This document shows, one piece after another, positions 48,281 to 58,028 of a stretch of 64,000 nt of DNA; within the stretch, counting starts at the first letter, position 1; each line of letters opens with the position of its first letter. A program made the translations under genes and the position numbers. This DNA is from Budorcas taxicolor (lineage: Eukaryota > Chordata > Mammalia > Artiodactyla > Bovidae), in assembly GCF_023091745.1 (NCBI RefSeq), contig NC_068913.1, forward strand, positions 17,874,001-17,938,000. The letters are read 5' to 3'. The notes under the pieces are model-generated. The model was not told the origin of the DNA. It ran no database searches and saw only the letters and a program-made list of their open reading frames with translations.

Positions 48281-49384
48281 AGCATCTGCCAGGGACGAAA
48301 ATTCAGGCAAGGCTCTTTTTGTTGTTGCTATAAAGAATCCACCTACAAGAGAGTTTAATCAGCTTAAGCTGAACATCAGTGCAGATCTGTTTAGTGTTTT
48401 CTCTCAGCCATGACCTCATTTCTAATGCTGACAGCCTGGACTGCCTCTTACATTTGGTTGGGCCTTGGATGCACAGCCTGGCAAATGTGGATGAAACTAG
48501 AAGAGGGGGGTTTGGGTAGCTCTGTAGGCCCGACAGTTATCTCGTTCTCTTTTCACACGGGACTGCATATTAATCAGACACAGCCAATGATTCCAAGTTT
48601 TAATGTAACCTAATGGGTAATACAGCCCATTATGATATATGAATCAAGAATTAAGTGTAAAAGAGTTCTACCTCAGATAAGCTAATGGTGAGATCTGTTC
48701 CACGAATAACTAAGACACAGGTTACTGAGGACAGAGATGTTTCCCCTGCCACCTGATTGTGCTTTCAGTGGTGTCTCCTTCCCAGCAGGACAACACAAAA
48801 AAAGAGGTTATTATCAATATTAACATTTACAGAATTTACAGGGATTGTTACACTTATATTCAACAAACAGAGATAATGCATTCCATACCTAGCACAGTCC
48901 GATAACAACAATGCTCTTCTAGCCTAGAAATTCACACTTCCTTCTAAGGGGTTTCCAATTTACTGGGGATTATGTTTTCCTAAAACTTAAATTTATACCC
49001 TTGGAGCCCACTCCCATCCTCACTAAGAAGAAAATGCTATTAAGACCTCAACATGTGGACATTTGAAAGCAGATACTGGGTTTAGTTTATTTTAGCCCAC
49101 CTTTCATTTCTTTAGAGACTCAATTCCTTACACATAAAGATCAATATTTATTTCATGAGAACAAAGGTTTAAGAGACGACCAAGGTATCTTTAGTAAAGA
49201 GGTGACTGAACATCCAAATAGGTCATGATGACTTGATGACTTACCAGCAACTAAAAACAGCATTTTAAGATCATACTGGTTCTCTTTGTGTGTCATTTAG
49301 ATTTGTTTTGGATATTTAAGTTGGTATGATAGTTTTGAACAAATACAGAAAGCCTTTAAAAGGTATGTTGTTTTAGATCCAAAT
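48281..49384. other. No feature recognised
   Basis: Unassigned DNA. A 67-codon frame at 48410-48613 has no family resemblance. Confidence 0.5.
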
Positions 49385-49389
49385 CAAGT

Positions 49390-49600
49390 TGATTGGAAAA
49401 GACCCTGATGCTGGGAAAGGTTGAGGGCATGAGAAGGGGACGACAGAGGATGAGATGGTTGGATGGCATCACCAACTCGATGGACATGAGTTTGAGTAAG
49501 CTCTGGGAGTTGGTGATAGACAGGGAAGGAAGCCTGGCATGCTGCAGTCCATGGGGTCACAAAGATTCGGCCACAAGTGAGAGACTGAACTGAACTGAAG
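49390..49600 (+). repeat. BovB (RTE) LINE 3' terminus
   Basis: GAAAAGACCCTGATGCTGGG, ATGGTTGGATGGCATCACCA, GGCATGCTGCAGTCCATGGG and the tail GACTGAACTGAACTGAA. Strongly truncated, with small deletions. Confidence 0.92.
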
Positions 49601-50999
49601 TATTGATCATTATGGCTGTGGCTTGGTATAAACTTAGAATTATTGTAATCTAAAGCATTGAGTTTGTTTCCAGAGATAACATTTCTATAATGAAACCATG
49701 CTGTAATCAAATCAACAACTTGGATCTTTACCAGCAACTTTAAAAAAACTTTATTTATTTTAATCTGTCAATTTTCATTCTTGATATTCCAAAAAAGTCA
49801 TCAGAAAGAAGCCATTTATCATTCTTTTTCCTCATGAAGGAAGGAATGCAATTTCCTAATGAATGAGGAAATCTTTTATTATAGATGGAAAAAAAATACA
49901 ATAGGTCAATTATACCAAATTTTAAAGAGTAAAATTTTTACTGTATTCATAATTAATATATTATTCTGGAAAACAAACATATATGAACACAGTGGGGATA
50001 ATAATAGTATCTACGTTGTGGATTATAGAAGGATTGGAAGCGTTAACACATACAACAGTCTTAGAACAATGACTGACACATGAAATGTTCAATAAATGTT
50101 CACTATTATTCTAGTATGTGATAAAGTGAGGAACTATCACTCGTCTTAATGGGAGCAATTCTTGAATTTTTACAGAAAAAGTGGGTTTCATCCACTTTTT
50201 ACAGAACCGGGTATACTTTCTTTTCTGAGCACAGAAGGAAGTTGAGAAGGATGGCCCCTCTAAGTGATCCCTGCATTTAGTGCCTAAAATCAGATGAAGC
50301 TTGTCACTGTGGGCAGACACCAAGAGTAGACCAATCTGACCCACCAGGTATGCTTTTCTTATCTCATGGAAACTAAGGGAGGTTATCTGATGTAGACCCT
50401 TCAATCAATTGTTCCTTAAGGTTTAAGCAGGAACAATTTAGGGGTAAACTTAGGTTCCTGGTAGTAATCTAAAATCTTTGTATCCCTTCAGTTTCACTGC
50501 AGAATAAAAACGAAATTTACCACAGTGTATTGTTACATCAAGTCTGGTACTTATTTCTCCCAAGAGGGCATCTGCTTCTGGGAAAGACAACAGGGTACCC
50601 TCCATTAATGTATTTAACTGATGCTGTAATGATGTACAACTCCTTGTTGACTCTTGCAATTCCAAGTTATTATCTCGGAACATAAGATTTGACTAACTCT
50701 TTTCACTCCATAGGTTAACTGTAAAAGCATCCACTCAGTGTTCAATCCAGCTCCCACACATTGCTTCTGATGGCCTGAAGTTCTTTCGATTAGTCTGCCC
50801 GCCGCAAAACCTCAGATTACTAAAGTTAGAGAGAAAGGGATGGATTCTAAAACATCCCACTATCAGAACAGGTGTACTTGCAAAGTCAAATTTGCCTGAT
50901 GTATCCTATGTCTCATATTGTACAATCGGCCCTGGAGGGTGGAGCCCTCGTAACCTGCTTCCTCGGGTGTACGCGTGTCTGTGGGTGTTGGGGCAGGAC
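49601..50999. other. Distal promoter-flanking DNA; MIR remnant at about 50030-50115
   Basis: CAATGACTGACACATGAAAT, GTTCAATAAATGTTCACTAT is a plus-strand MIR 3' end. 50116-50940 is otherwise free of recognisable repeats and leads into the CpG island, so it is likely GLCCI1 proximal flanking sequence. Confidence 0.5.
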
Positions 51000-51027
51000 A
51001 CGTACGGACCCACTCTCCCAAGGCAGC

Positions 51028-51032
51028 CCAAT
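51028..51032 (+). promoter_or_regulatory. CCAAT box (distal)
   Basis: A CCAAT followed by CAAAG in the rising part of the CpG island. It lies about 120 bases upstream of the regular CCAAT cluster. NF-Y binding is inferred from the motif only. Confidence 0.4.
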
Positions 51033-51149
51033 CAAAGTCCCCCTCTCAGCTCAAAGGCTGTCAACTCTCACGCCCCTCCTTGCGCCACAGCCCCCTCCTC
51101 CCTCTTCCACCCCTTCATATCCCGCCTCCAGAGTAGGACACCCACTTTC

Positions 51150-51222
51150 ATTGGCAGGTGCTCGTCTCACTCCTACCCTGAAACCAATCACTAGAGCGTT
51201 GGTGGAGAAGGACGGAGCCAAT
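51150..51222. promoter_or_regulatory. Three CCAAT boxes with 34-base spacing (likely NF-Y array)
   Basis: An inverted CCAAT (ATTGG) lies at 51150-51154, with direct CCAAT boxes at 51184-51188 and 51218-51222. Start-to-start distances are 34 and 34 bases. The contexts (TTCATTGGCAG, AACCAATCAC, AGCCAATGGG) are close to good NF-Y sites. Known: multiple CCAAT boxes about three helical turns apart are a hallmark of strong NF-Y promoters. The cluster lies just upstream of the GC box at 51274, as expected for a core promoter. Confidence 0.65.
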
Positions 51223-51273
51223 GGGAGTGCTCGTTGCGGCAGCTGCCGGTCCCGAGCGCTGGGAGGCGGTGCC

Positions 51274-51283
51274 GGGGGCGGGG
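51274..51283 (+). promoter_or_regulatory. GC box (Sp1-type)
   Basis: GGGGGCGGGG, a full match to an Sp/KLF GC box, about 50 bases downstream of the last CCAAT box and about 540 bases upstream of the ATG. The spacing suits a core promoter element. Confidence 0.55.
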
Positions 51284-51330
51284 TACGGGTTAGGGGGTTA
51301 GTTGCCGCTTGGAGTGAGGAGAGGGCAGAA

Positions 51331-51348
51331 GCGGCGGCGGCGGCGGCG
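51331..51348 (+). repeat. (GCG)6 repeat in the promoter or 5' UTR
   Basis: Six perfect GCG units, preceded by a purine stretch. CGG/GCG repeats in 5' UTRs are often length-polymorphic. Six units is short, and no effect can be claimed. Confidence 0.8.
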
Positions 51349-51517
51349 TTTGCGGTAGCGCGGCTCCGCGGAAAGCCGGGCACCTCGAGGCCCTTTCCCC
51401 CTCCTCCGGTCCCCAGAAGCAGGGGTCCAGGCCCTTTGCAGCTACCGGCCTCTCCCGCGCGTGCAGCCCCGCGAGTCGGCGTGATCCGGCCGGTTGCCCC
51501 TCTCCCCTGTCAGCGCG

Positions 51518-51568
51518 ATGCCTGGGGCGGCAGCGGCGGCTTCGGGCTCCTTGCGGCCCCAGCCGTGA
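51518..51568 (+). promoter_or_regulatory. Upstream ORF of 16 codons in the GLCCI1 leader
   Basis: An ATG with G at -3 opens a 16-codon frame beginning MPGAAAAASG and ending at TGA 51566-51568. It lies 255 bases before the main ATG in a different frame, and no other ATG lies between the two. If the transcript starts upstream of 51518, this uORF would be the first start met and could dampen main ORF translation, with reinitiation possible. Its presence in the mRNA is inferred. Confidence 0.5.
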
Positions 51569-51704
51569 CCGCCACTGCGAGCCCGGCCGGGCGGTTGGGG
51601 CCGTTGGACGTTTGTTTTCGCAGCTTTCCCCTCCCCCCTCGCCGAGGCGGCGGGGGTGCGCGTTGGGAAGGGGGAGCCGGGAGACTCCTCCCTCTCCCCG
51701 ATAC

Positions 51705-51713
51705 CCCCGCCCC
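51705..51713 (-). promoter_or_regulatory. GC box (Sp1-type), reverse orientation
   Basis: CCCCGCCCC lies in a pyrimidine-rich part of the probable 5' UTR, about 110 bases upstream of the ATG. In such GC-rich DNA a chance match is possible. Confidence 0.35.
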
Positions 51714-51822
51714 TCCCCCTTACACACTCGCACGCACTATCGCGCCGGCTCCCACACGCTCGCGCGCCTCCCGCTCCGCGCCTCGGTGTCGGCCGGCGTC
51801 GTCCCGGGCCCGCGGAGCCACC

Positions 51823-52276
51823 ATGTCCACTGCCTCCTCCTCTTCCAGTTCCTCTCAGACCCCTCATCCCCCGCCGCAGAGGATGCGGCGCAGCGCCGCG
51901 GGTTCCCCGCCCGCCGCCCCCGTCACCGGCAGCGGGAACGGCGCAGGCGGCGGCGGCGGCGGCGGTGTGGGCTGCGCCCCAGCTGCGGGAGCCGGCCGGC
52001 TGCTGCAGCCCATCCGCGCCACGGTGCCCTACCAACTCCTGCGGGGCAGCCAGCACAGTCCCACGCGCCCGCCCGCCGCCGCCGCCGCCTCGCTGGGCAG
52101 CGTCCCGGGGCCCGGCGCGGCCCGCGGCCCCAGCCCGCCCAGCCCGACGCCGCCGCCGGCCGCGGCCCCAACCGAGCAGGCGCCGCGGGCCAAGGGCCGC
52201 CCGAGACGGTCCCCCGAGAGCCACCGGAGGAGCAACTCACCTGAGCGACGGAGCCCCGGCTCGCCCGTCTGCAGAG
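51823..52276 (+). CDS. GLCCI1: GLCCI1 first coding exon (N-terminal 151 residues; partial gene)
   Basis: Seen: an open frame starts at an ATG in strong context (GCCACC before it) and runs 151 codons plus one base to a GT donor. Residues 5-11 are a serine run and 20-23 are RMRR. Residues 42-48 are a glycine run and 85-89 an alanine run. The block RLLQPIRATVPYQLLRGS (59-76) is followed by SPTRP, and 122-148 is basic and Ser-Pro rich (RRSPE, RRSNSPE, RRSPGSP). This matches the N-terminus of GLCCI1 as I know it; the RATVP-type block is shared with the FAM117 relatives, but the serine-run start and YQLLRGS separate it from FAM117B. Known of the family: GLCCI1 is induced by glucocorticoids in lymphoid cells, and human variants have been linked to response to inhaled steroids; its biochemical role is poorly defined. 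Inferred: this stretch is disordered and phosphorylatable. The frame stays open upstream to 50872, but I chose 51823 for its context and family match. Exon 2 is not in the window. Confidence 0.93.
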
Positions 52277-52282
52277 GTAGCG
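52277..52282 (+). other. GLCCI1: GLCCI1 exon 1 splice donor
   Basis: The coding match ends at ...SPVCR and the next bases are G then GTAGCG. Cutting after that G leaves a phase-1 junction, consistent with the next exon completing an alanine codon as in the GLCCI1 family. The donor is weak on paper: +1 to +3 are GTA, but +4 is G and +5 is C instead of the usual A and G. No better GT with consensus neighbours lies close by. If the donor is skipped, the frame continues about 32 codons to TAG at 52372-52374. Confidence 0.8.
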
Positions 52283-52450
52283 AGCCCAACCCTTGCGTCC
52301 TCCCGGGCTACGTCTCCCTTCCCCGACGGTGCCCTCCGTGGAAACTTCAGCCTCTCCGGGCTTCTCTTTGCTAGTGCCTTATCGAAGGTGTGAAAGTGGC
52401 TTTGGGAACCTCACCCCCCTGCGGTCGCTACGGGGCTCGGAGGAGCGGAC

Positions 52451-53617
52451 TGCAGAGCAACTTTTATTTGACCCTTCTGCCGCCCCTTCAGCTTTTATCT
52501 ACCATCACACGCCTGCATCGAAAGGTTTTTCAGTTTAAGAGCTGATTAGCTCACTCCTGTGTTTGCTGTTTGTAGTGGGGGAAGGAAGAGCTGGGTGAAA
52601 CACTTAAAAAAAACACGCACACCAACTCGGGCAGCAGATAAGGTGGTGGTTGTAATCTCTACAACCTCTTTGTGCTTTCCTACAAAGTTCCCATAATGTG
52701 TCTGTGCCTACCGGGGGGTAATTTTTTTTCTTTTTTGGAGGGGTGGAGGCACTAGTTATGATGTAAGGATATCCTGTTGGGTGTGTAGAGGGGACAGTTT
52801 TGGATGTGCAATTGAAGTGTATAGTGTTTGGGTTTTTTTTTTTTTTTTGGTCTCCTTTTCTCTACTTTATATAGTCATATGCATCCGGGCGGTACTGCAC
52901 TGAAAACAGTTTATGCCCAACTCAAGACTTGAGTGGTAAATTTCTAAGGACCTATTTGTGGAGTGTGCTCACTTTTTTCCTTCCATTTTTAAGTACACTT
53001 AACAGTTCAGTTGAGCTGTTAAAGGATCTCGAGTTTTTTTTCTGTTAGTTGTCAAAGGCAATGGAGACCTGGTGGATGCTGTCGGCTTCCCTTAATGTTT
53101 TGTGTTTTGGTGTGGTTTGGTTTATCTCTAGGGACATAGTGCATGATCTGGTTGAGTCCTGGGGGAGAAGAGGGAGATAAGCCAAAACAGGGATGTAAAG
53201 AAGTAGCAGCTCATGTGATGAGATAGCGGGTTAGGGCTACAGATGCTGCTGTTGCTGCATTGTGGAGAGACCCTATCATACCGCTAACAGAGGAAAAATC
53301 TCTGCTTGGGAGGAAGTCATTGTGGAGCTCTGTATGGTGTTTTATATGGTATGTGGCATTTTTTTCATGGAGTTTTCTCAATGAGGGTCTTGTACTTGGA
53401 GAAAGTGATTGTGTTAAGTAAGACAGACTGCAGTTTGAGTGTTTTTGTTTTAGTATCTCGGACCTGTAATTTGCATGTTGCTAAGGCCCTTGTTTTCAGA
53501 CCACTTGATGGTGAAGGCAGGGTTGGATATAGTGCAGTGGTATGTGTACAGGGGCACCAAGAAACACATCCTGTAATCTGTATGCACCAGAAGGAATTTG
53601 CTCCCCTACTCCTCCCC
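52451..53617. other. Early intron 1, nothing recognised
   Basis: T-rich tracts (52830-52848) and unassigned DNA. The 121-codon frame at 53306-53671 has no domain I know and no splice signals that would make it a convincing exon. Confidence 0.5.
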
Positions 53618-53685
53618 CAGGTCAAGCCAGCTGCAGAAACTGACATCCTCCAGCAAATCCTGAATGAATGAATGAAAACAACGTG
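53618..53685 (+). repeat. Unassigned intronic segment, copy A of a related pair
   Basis: It contains CAGGTCAAG, GCTGCAGAAACTGACATC, TGAATGAATGAATGAAAA and AACAACGTG in that order. The same blocks recur in the same order and strand at 54589-54677. I do not recognise the family. Confidence 0.5.
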
Positions 53686-54588
53686 ATCGCCCTAATAATG
53701 ACCACAACTGAACACACATCTTTGGCTGTATTTTATAGAAAAAGCCACCATTTTCTAACAGATTAATGCCATATGCGACTCCCTTGCTCATTTTCTAGAA
53801 CTGTATGAAATGAAAGGTAACAGAATGAAAAGACGGTGGCAGTTACATACGTTTTTGAGTGATTTAGCTTCAACAGTATGTCTGTTGGGTTTTGGGACTT
53901 TCTTTTAAGGACTAATATGAGAGCCATAAAATAAGCACTGCAGAAAGATTCTGTCCAGAGGGTTTTGTGGGCATAGTAAGAGTAGTTTGAGCAATTCCTG
54001 CAACAATATGATGGCCATCTACTACCTCCTCCCCTTTTGCTGATAACCACTAGCATGTTATAGTAGTTCGTAGTACAACTTGCTTTTTCTGCATCTTTCA
54101 AAAGTCTTAATTGATTAGGAATTACAAGGTCCATCATCAAGTAGTTTTAATAAAATTTGTGACCAGACTTAAACTGTCCTCTTTGTTGTAGTACGGCACA
54201 TCTGAGTTTAATGCAATTTTAACACAATCATGATGAAAACACTTCTCTGAGTCTGGTTGTGCAGGAGACAAATTTGCATCATCAGGGAGCTTGTACAGGG
54301 ACTAGAAGAGGCCTTTCTGTTGTTTTTTAACATCAAGTGGTTTGTCAGTTTCTTACATTGAAGTGATTTTGAATGTAGGTTTTTCTGCCCCCAGTTCCCT
54401 GATGATATTACCTTTATGTTACTTCTCCACATCCCGCCTTGCTTCTCTCTACTCAAGTTAAATCTTTTCTGTTTACTTTGCTATTTAAAATTCATACTAT
54501 GAACAGTTGAACAATTTTTTCAAACGATTATCTACTCAGTTTCTTTTGAATTCTGCAAGGTTCTGACTTCAGTGGATTTTAGCCTCCA
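53686..54588. other. Intron 1, nothing recognised
   Basis: AT-rich unassigned DNA between the two related segments. Confidence 0.45.
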
Positions 54589-54677
54589 CAGGTCAAGGCT
54601 CCTCCCGCTGCTGCTGCTGCTGCTGCTGCTGCAGACACTGACATCACTATACTGCATGAATGAAAAACAACAACGTG
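54589..54677 (+). repeat. Unassigned intronic segment, copy B of a related pair, with expanded CTG tract
   Basis: It contains CAGGTCAAG, GCTGCAGACACTGACATC, ATGAATGAAAAA and AACAACGTG, like copy A. Where copy A has a single GCTGCAG, copy B has (GCT)8 before GCAG. Confidence 0.5.
54607..54630 (+). repeat. (GCT)8 microsatellite in GLCCI1 intron 1
   Basis: Eight perfect GCT units. Unlike the other CTG tracts in this window (11455, 15958, 25066) it is not the tail of a BOV-A2 SINE; no BovA body lies beside it. Confidence 0.9.
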
Positions 54678-57587
54678 CTCCATTTCTTGCTTTCCACCTC
54701 TTTCCTTTTCTGCACACTCCCCTGTGTGTGTGTATTTAAGATGGTATTATGCTGCATTTAAAACTACATTTAAAAATGTTAAATTAGGCAGCTAGTGGCT
54801 CAGGGATAGGTATTTAGTATAGAGGCATATTGTTTACAAAAAGCTTCAAGTGCTATGAGCATTTAGACTGGAGGTGACATAACAGCACTCGGTATTTTTT
54901 TATCTGGACTGGTCGTTATGGAAGAAAATACAGAAGCTGTAAACAGTTTTCTTTGTAGTTGTTTTACCAAGAAGAAGTTAGGAAACAACATGATTTCTAA
55001 ACATGTTAGATCATTATTATCTCCCTCTGAAACATTCTTAATATGCATTTATAGGGTTAAGTCTAGAGTAATAAATGATAATCAGATTATTTCACAAGGC
55101 TGAGAAAAAGCTGAATTATGTAAATAGGTACAATTTTAATATGGTATAATTTATAAAATTTAGCAAGAAGATGTTAATTTTCTTTATTTTGTAGCACAGT
55201 TTTAGATAATTTAAATGGCTATCATAATAGAAGATACATAAATCTCCAAACACCTTACTCTCTACAGATATCACCAGGTTTTATAAATTGAAACTATCTT
55301 GTTTATGCATATGGATATTTTTGTTTGCATTTTTAAAAATTTTAGTTTGCATTTTTAAAACTTCAAAGTTTGTTATTTCTATTCATTTCTTTACTTCTGC
55401 CATTAGCAAAATGTCACCCTCCCCCTTGTTTAGTTCTGAAGGGTCTTGAAGTGGTGAATGACAAGCTACTGAATGCATCCTCAGGCTCCCTGTGATGTGT
55501 TTGTAATAGATGTAAAATCATAAAGTATTATGCAAATAGTTATTTTTTGTAATGGTAATATGTAAGTCTACCTTTGAGATAAATAGAACAACTCAAATGA
55601 GAATGTAACAGGATGTTAGTGTTAAAATTAATGATCTTAGAAATCATGTGTAACAGTGAAAAGAAAATAGAATAAATTTGCTTCATTCTGAAAACATCAT
55701 AAAGCAAAACCTATGGGCTCAAAAACAGAACAAATACAGTTTTACTGTTCAAGACAGTAAGTAGCGGTTGCGTGTCCTTTTGTGGTTTTCTGTAAGGATT
55801 GAGCATTGAGATGAGTTATAAATTCTAAAAGATATGAAGACAATTGCATTAGAGCACTCTGGATGTGGAATACCACTTATTTTTAAGGGTACCAAACCTA
55901 ATAACAAAAACATGGAAGAGCTTATAATTTTATATATTTCCTGCTATGGAAAACAGCATGTGTTAATTCCTGATTTAACATAATAGGTTTATTTAGGCCT
56001 AATAGTCTAACAGATTATTAACTCTAGAGTGAAATTTGATAAGAATTTTTCATGAGTGTCTTGAGAGCTTTATTGTTTTAGACATTAAGAAGTTATTCTA
56101 TTTAAAAGAAAATACAAAGCCAACTAACATAATCCTGAATGACTGCCTTTGGAGTATGTGTGTATATGTGTTTTAATCAGTCAGTTTGCTTTCAGTTTTT
56201 TATCTTTTCATTAAATTTCCCCTCTTGAGTCATTTTTAGTGCTGTGCTCAATTTGTAGAATTCCAGCATTTTAAATTACATTTTCCCCTCATTTTAAAGA
56301 TATTCAGACATTCTCTTATATTATAAAGTTACTTCTCAGGCTAATATTCTTGAAAATTATGTTCTCGCACTCCTGTGGCCCCCACTTTTAAAATTAGTTT
56401 TCCTAGAGTGCTTAGAGTTACTTGTTTCAAAGCTTTCTTATACTAGACTGAAAAATATACTGACAGTTAAAGCTTTGACTTTTTTCCCTAAAGAGATAGC
56501 TTTCAAATACTGATTTTTGAGAAAGATTTTCAGCTTTTGAGAACTACACTAAGTATCAGCAGCATTCATTAATTTTTCCCATTAATTATGGTAATAAAAC
56601 TTCTACATCAGTGGGTCAATAGCAAAATGGATCTAAGTGAATTTATAGAAGTTTTTTATTCTTAAACTTTTTCATGCTCAAAGATTACATTCCTCTCCAA
56701 TAACTATTATTCTAAGCATACTGAATATTGTATACACCTAGTATTATAAAAGCACCTTGATCAGTTTAACTGTATGTAAAGTTATGTTACATATATTTAG
56801 CTAAAAATTACTTCATTATTTACTTTTTACAGAAGGACATTTCATTCACCACAGTGTATGTTTCCTCAAGGGTTTAATGCAAATTAGGATTTATATATTG
56901 GGGAAACGTTGAAGGGTAACGGTATCCTTGTGATTTTTATTTTTGCTAATGCAGACTAAATGTGAAGAAGAAAATAAAGGAGTAATTTGGCTCCATGGCA
57001 GTGAATAACAATGGAAATAAATGGCAATGTTCAACGAATGGCTAGTAGGAGAGGATTTTTCTTAAATCTGAAATTTAAAACATTGCTAAAAGCCCATTTT
57101 ATCAAAGCTTTCACATGTAGCTAATAATCTGCCAAGACGTATCTACTGATGACTTTGTTATTCTTAATTTTAGTTTAGTCTTTTCTCCAGAGTTTAAATC
57201 CCCTGATAGGATTTTCCTTAGCACCTGTCTGGGGTTTGTGCCTGCTGCTGCTGTTTTTTGTCTTCAGTATATAATTTTGTTCTCTTATTAAATGTCTAAG
57301 AGACCAAATCACTGTGCTGTTTCTGTCCTGTGTTCTTTTTTAACAAGAAGTTGAGCTTATCTCATAATTGTCGCTAGCTGGGTTTGCTTAAAGTAAGTGG
57401 AAGACAGAGAGCACACTGTCATCTGTGATGTAAAAAACTTGAGAAACCGATAGAAGAGCCAGGAGCCATCTTGCTTTCCCTTTCTACCCCTCATCTGAAT
57501 TCCTGGAACTACTATGACTTCATCACTCATCTGGCTCATTCTAGAACAAGATTCGCGTTTATTTTGCAAAAAAACAAAAACAAAAAA
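54678..57587. other. Intron 1, AT-rich, no repeat recognised
   Basis: Nearly 3 kb without an interspersed repeat I can name. A short tandem duplication around TTTGCATTTTTAAAA lies at about 55324-55362. Confidence 0.5.
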
Positions 57588-57617
57588 CTATATATATATA
57601 TATATACACACACACAT
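57588..57617. repeat. (TA)n(CA)n microsatellite
   Basis: Alternating TA followed by CA units, preceded by A-rich AAACAAAAAC text. Confidence 0.85.
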
Positions 57618-57807
57618 AATGGATTTATAGTAATTTTGAAGAAAATAGGATTATCCTTAATTATGAACAAATTGTGGAAAAAACATTTTTCTAGTATTTC
57701 ATTTTTGTAGGAGCAAGCATGGCAGATACCTTTAAGCTGTGGTGTTTACCGCAGGTAAATGTTACTGTGGCAGCTGTCGGGACCAGGCAAGTTCATGGAT
57801 ACCTCGG

Positions 57808-58028
57808 TCTTGCATGCTTAGTTGCTCAGTTGTGTCTGGCTCTTCGTGACCCCATGGATTGTGGCCCTCCCAGCTCCTCTGTCCATGGGATTCCCCAGGG
57901 AAGAATACTGGAGAGGGTTGCCATTTCTTCCTCCAGGGGATCTTCCCAACCCAGGGATTGAAACCACGTCTCTGGCATCTCCTGCATTGCAGGTAGATTC
58001 TTTGCCACTGAGCTACCTGGGAAGCCCC
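57808..58028 (-). repeat. Bov-tA SINE in intron 1
   Basis: GCTTAGTTGCTCAGTTGTGT, body AAGAATACTGGAGAGGGTTG and head TTGCCACTGAGCTACCTGGG then AAGCCCC, reverse orientation relative to GLCCI1. Full length. Confidence 0.94.

Larger units (their letters stand above)
51000..52450. promoter_or_regulatory. GLCCI1: CpG island and promoter of GLCCI1
   Basis: GC content and CG dinucleotides rise abruptly at about 51170 and fall after about 52300, unlike the AT-rich flanks. The block covers the inferred promoter, 5' UTR, coding exon 1 and the first bases of intron 1. I see no TATA box at a useful place; instead there are several CCAAT boxes (51028-51222) and GC boxes at 51274 and 51705. This is the usual architecture of a TATA-less CpG-island promoter with dispersed starts. 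The transcription start cannot be placed exactly; somewhere in 51230-51500 is my inference. I found no convincing full glucocorticoid response element here by eye. Confidence 0.85.

Noticed and set aside
51442..52224. 260-codon open frame on the minus strand over the CpG island
   Set aside because: A low-complexity Arg/Gly/Ala shadow of GLCCI1 exon 1 caused by GC-rich DNA; no family match. An antisense RNA is possible, but this frame is no evidence for it.
50872..52374. 500-codon open frame taken as one long protein
   Set aside because: Only the part from 51823 to 52276 matches a known protein. The upstream part is promoter and leader DNA kept open by GC richness, and the end runs into intron 1.
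51612..52393. 210- and 245-codon plus-strand frames overlapping GLCCI1
   Set aside because: Out-of-frame shadows of the same GC-rich exon; Pro/Arg low complexity only.
53306..53671. 121-codon frame in intron 1 as an alternative exon
   Set aside because: No domain, no convincing splice sites, ordinary intron composition; it ends in the unassigned segment copy A.
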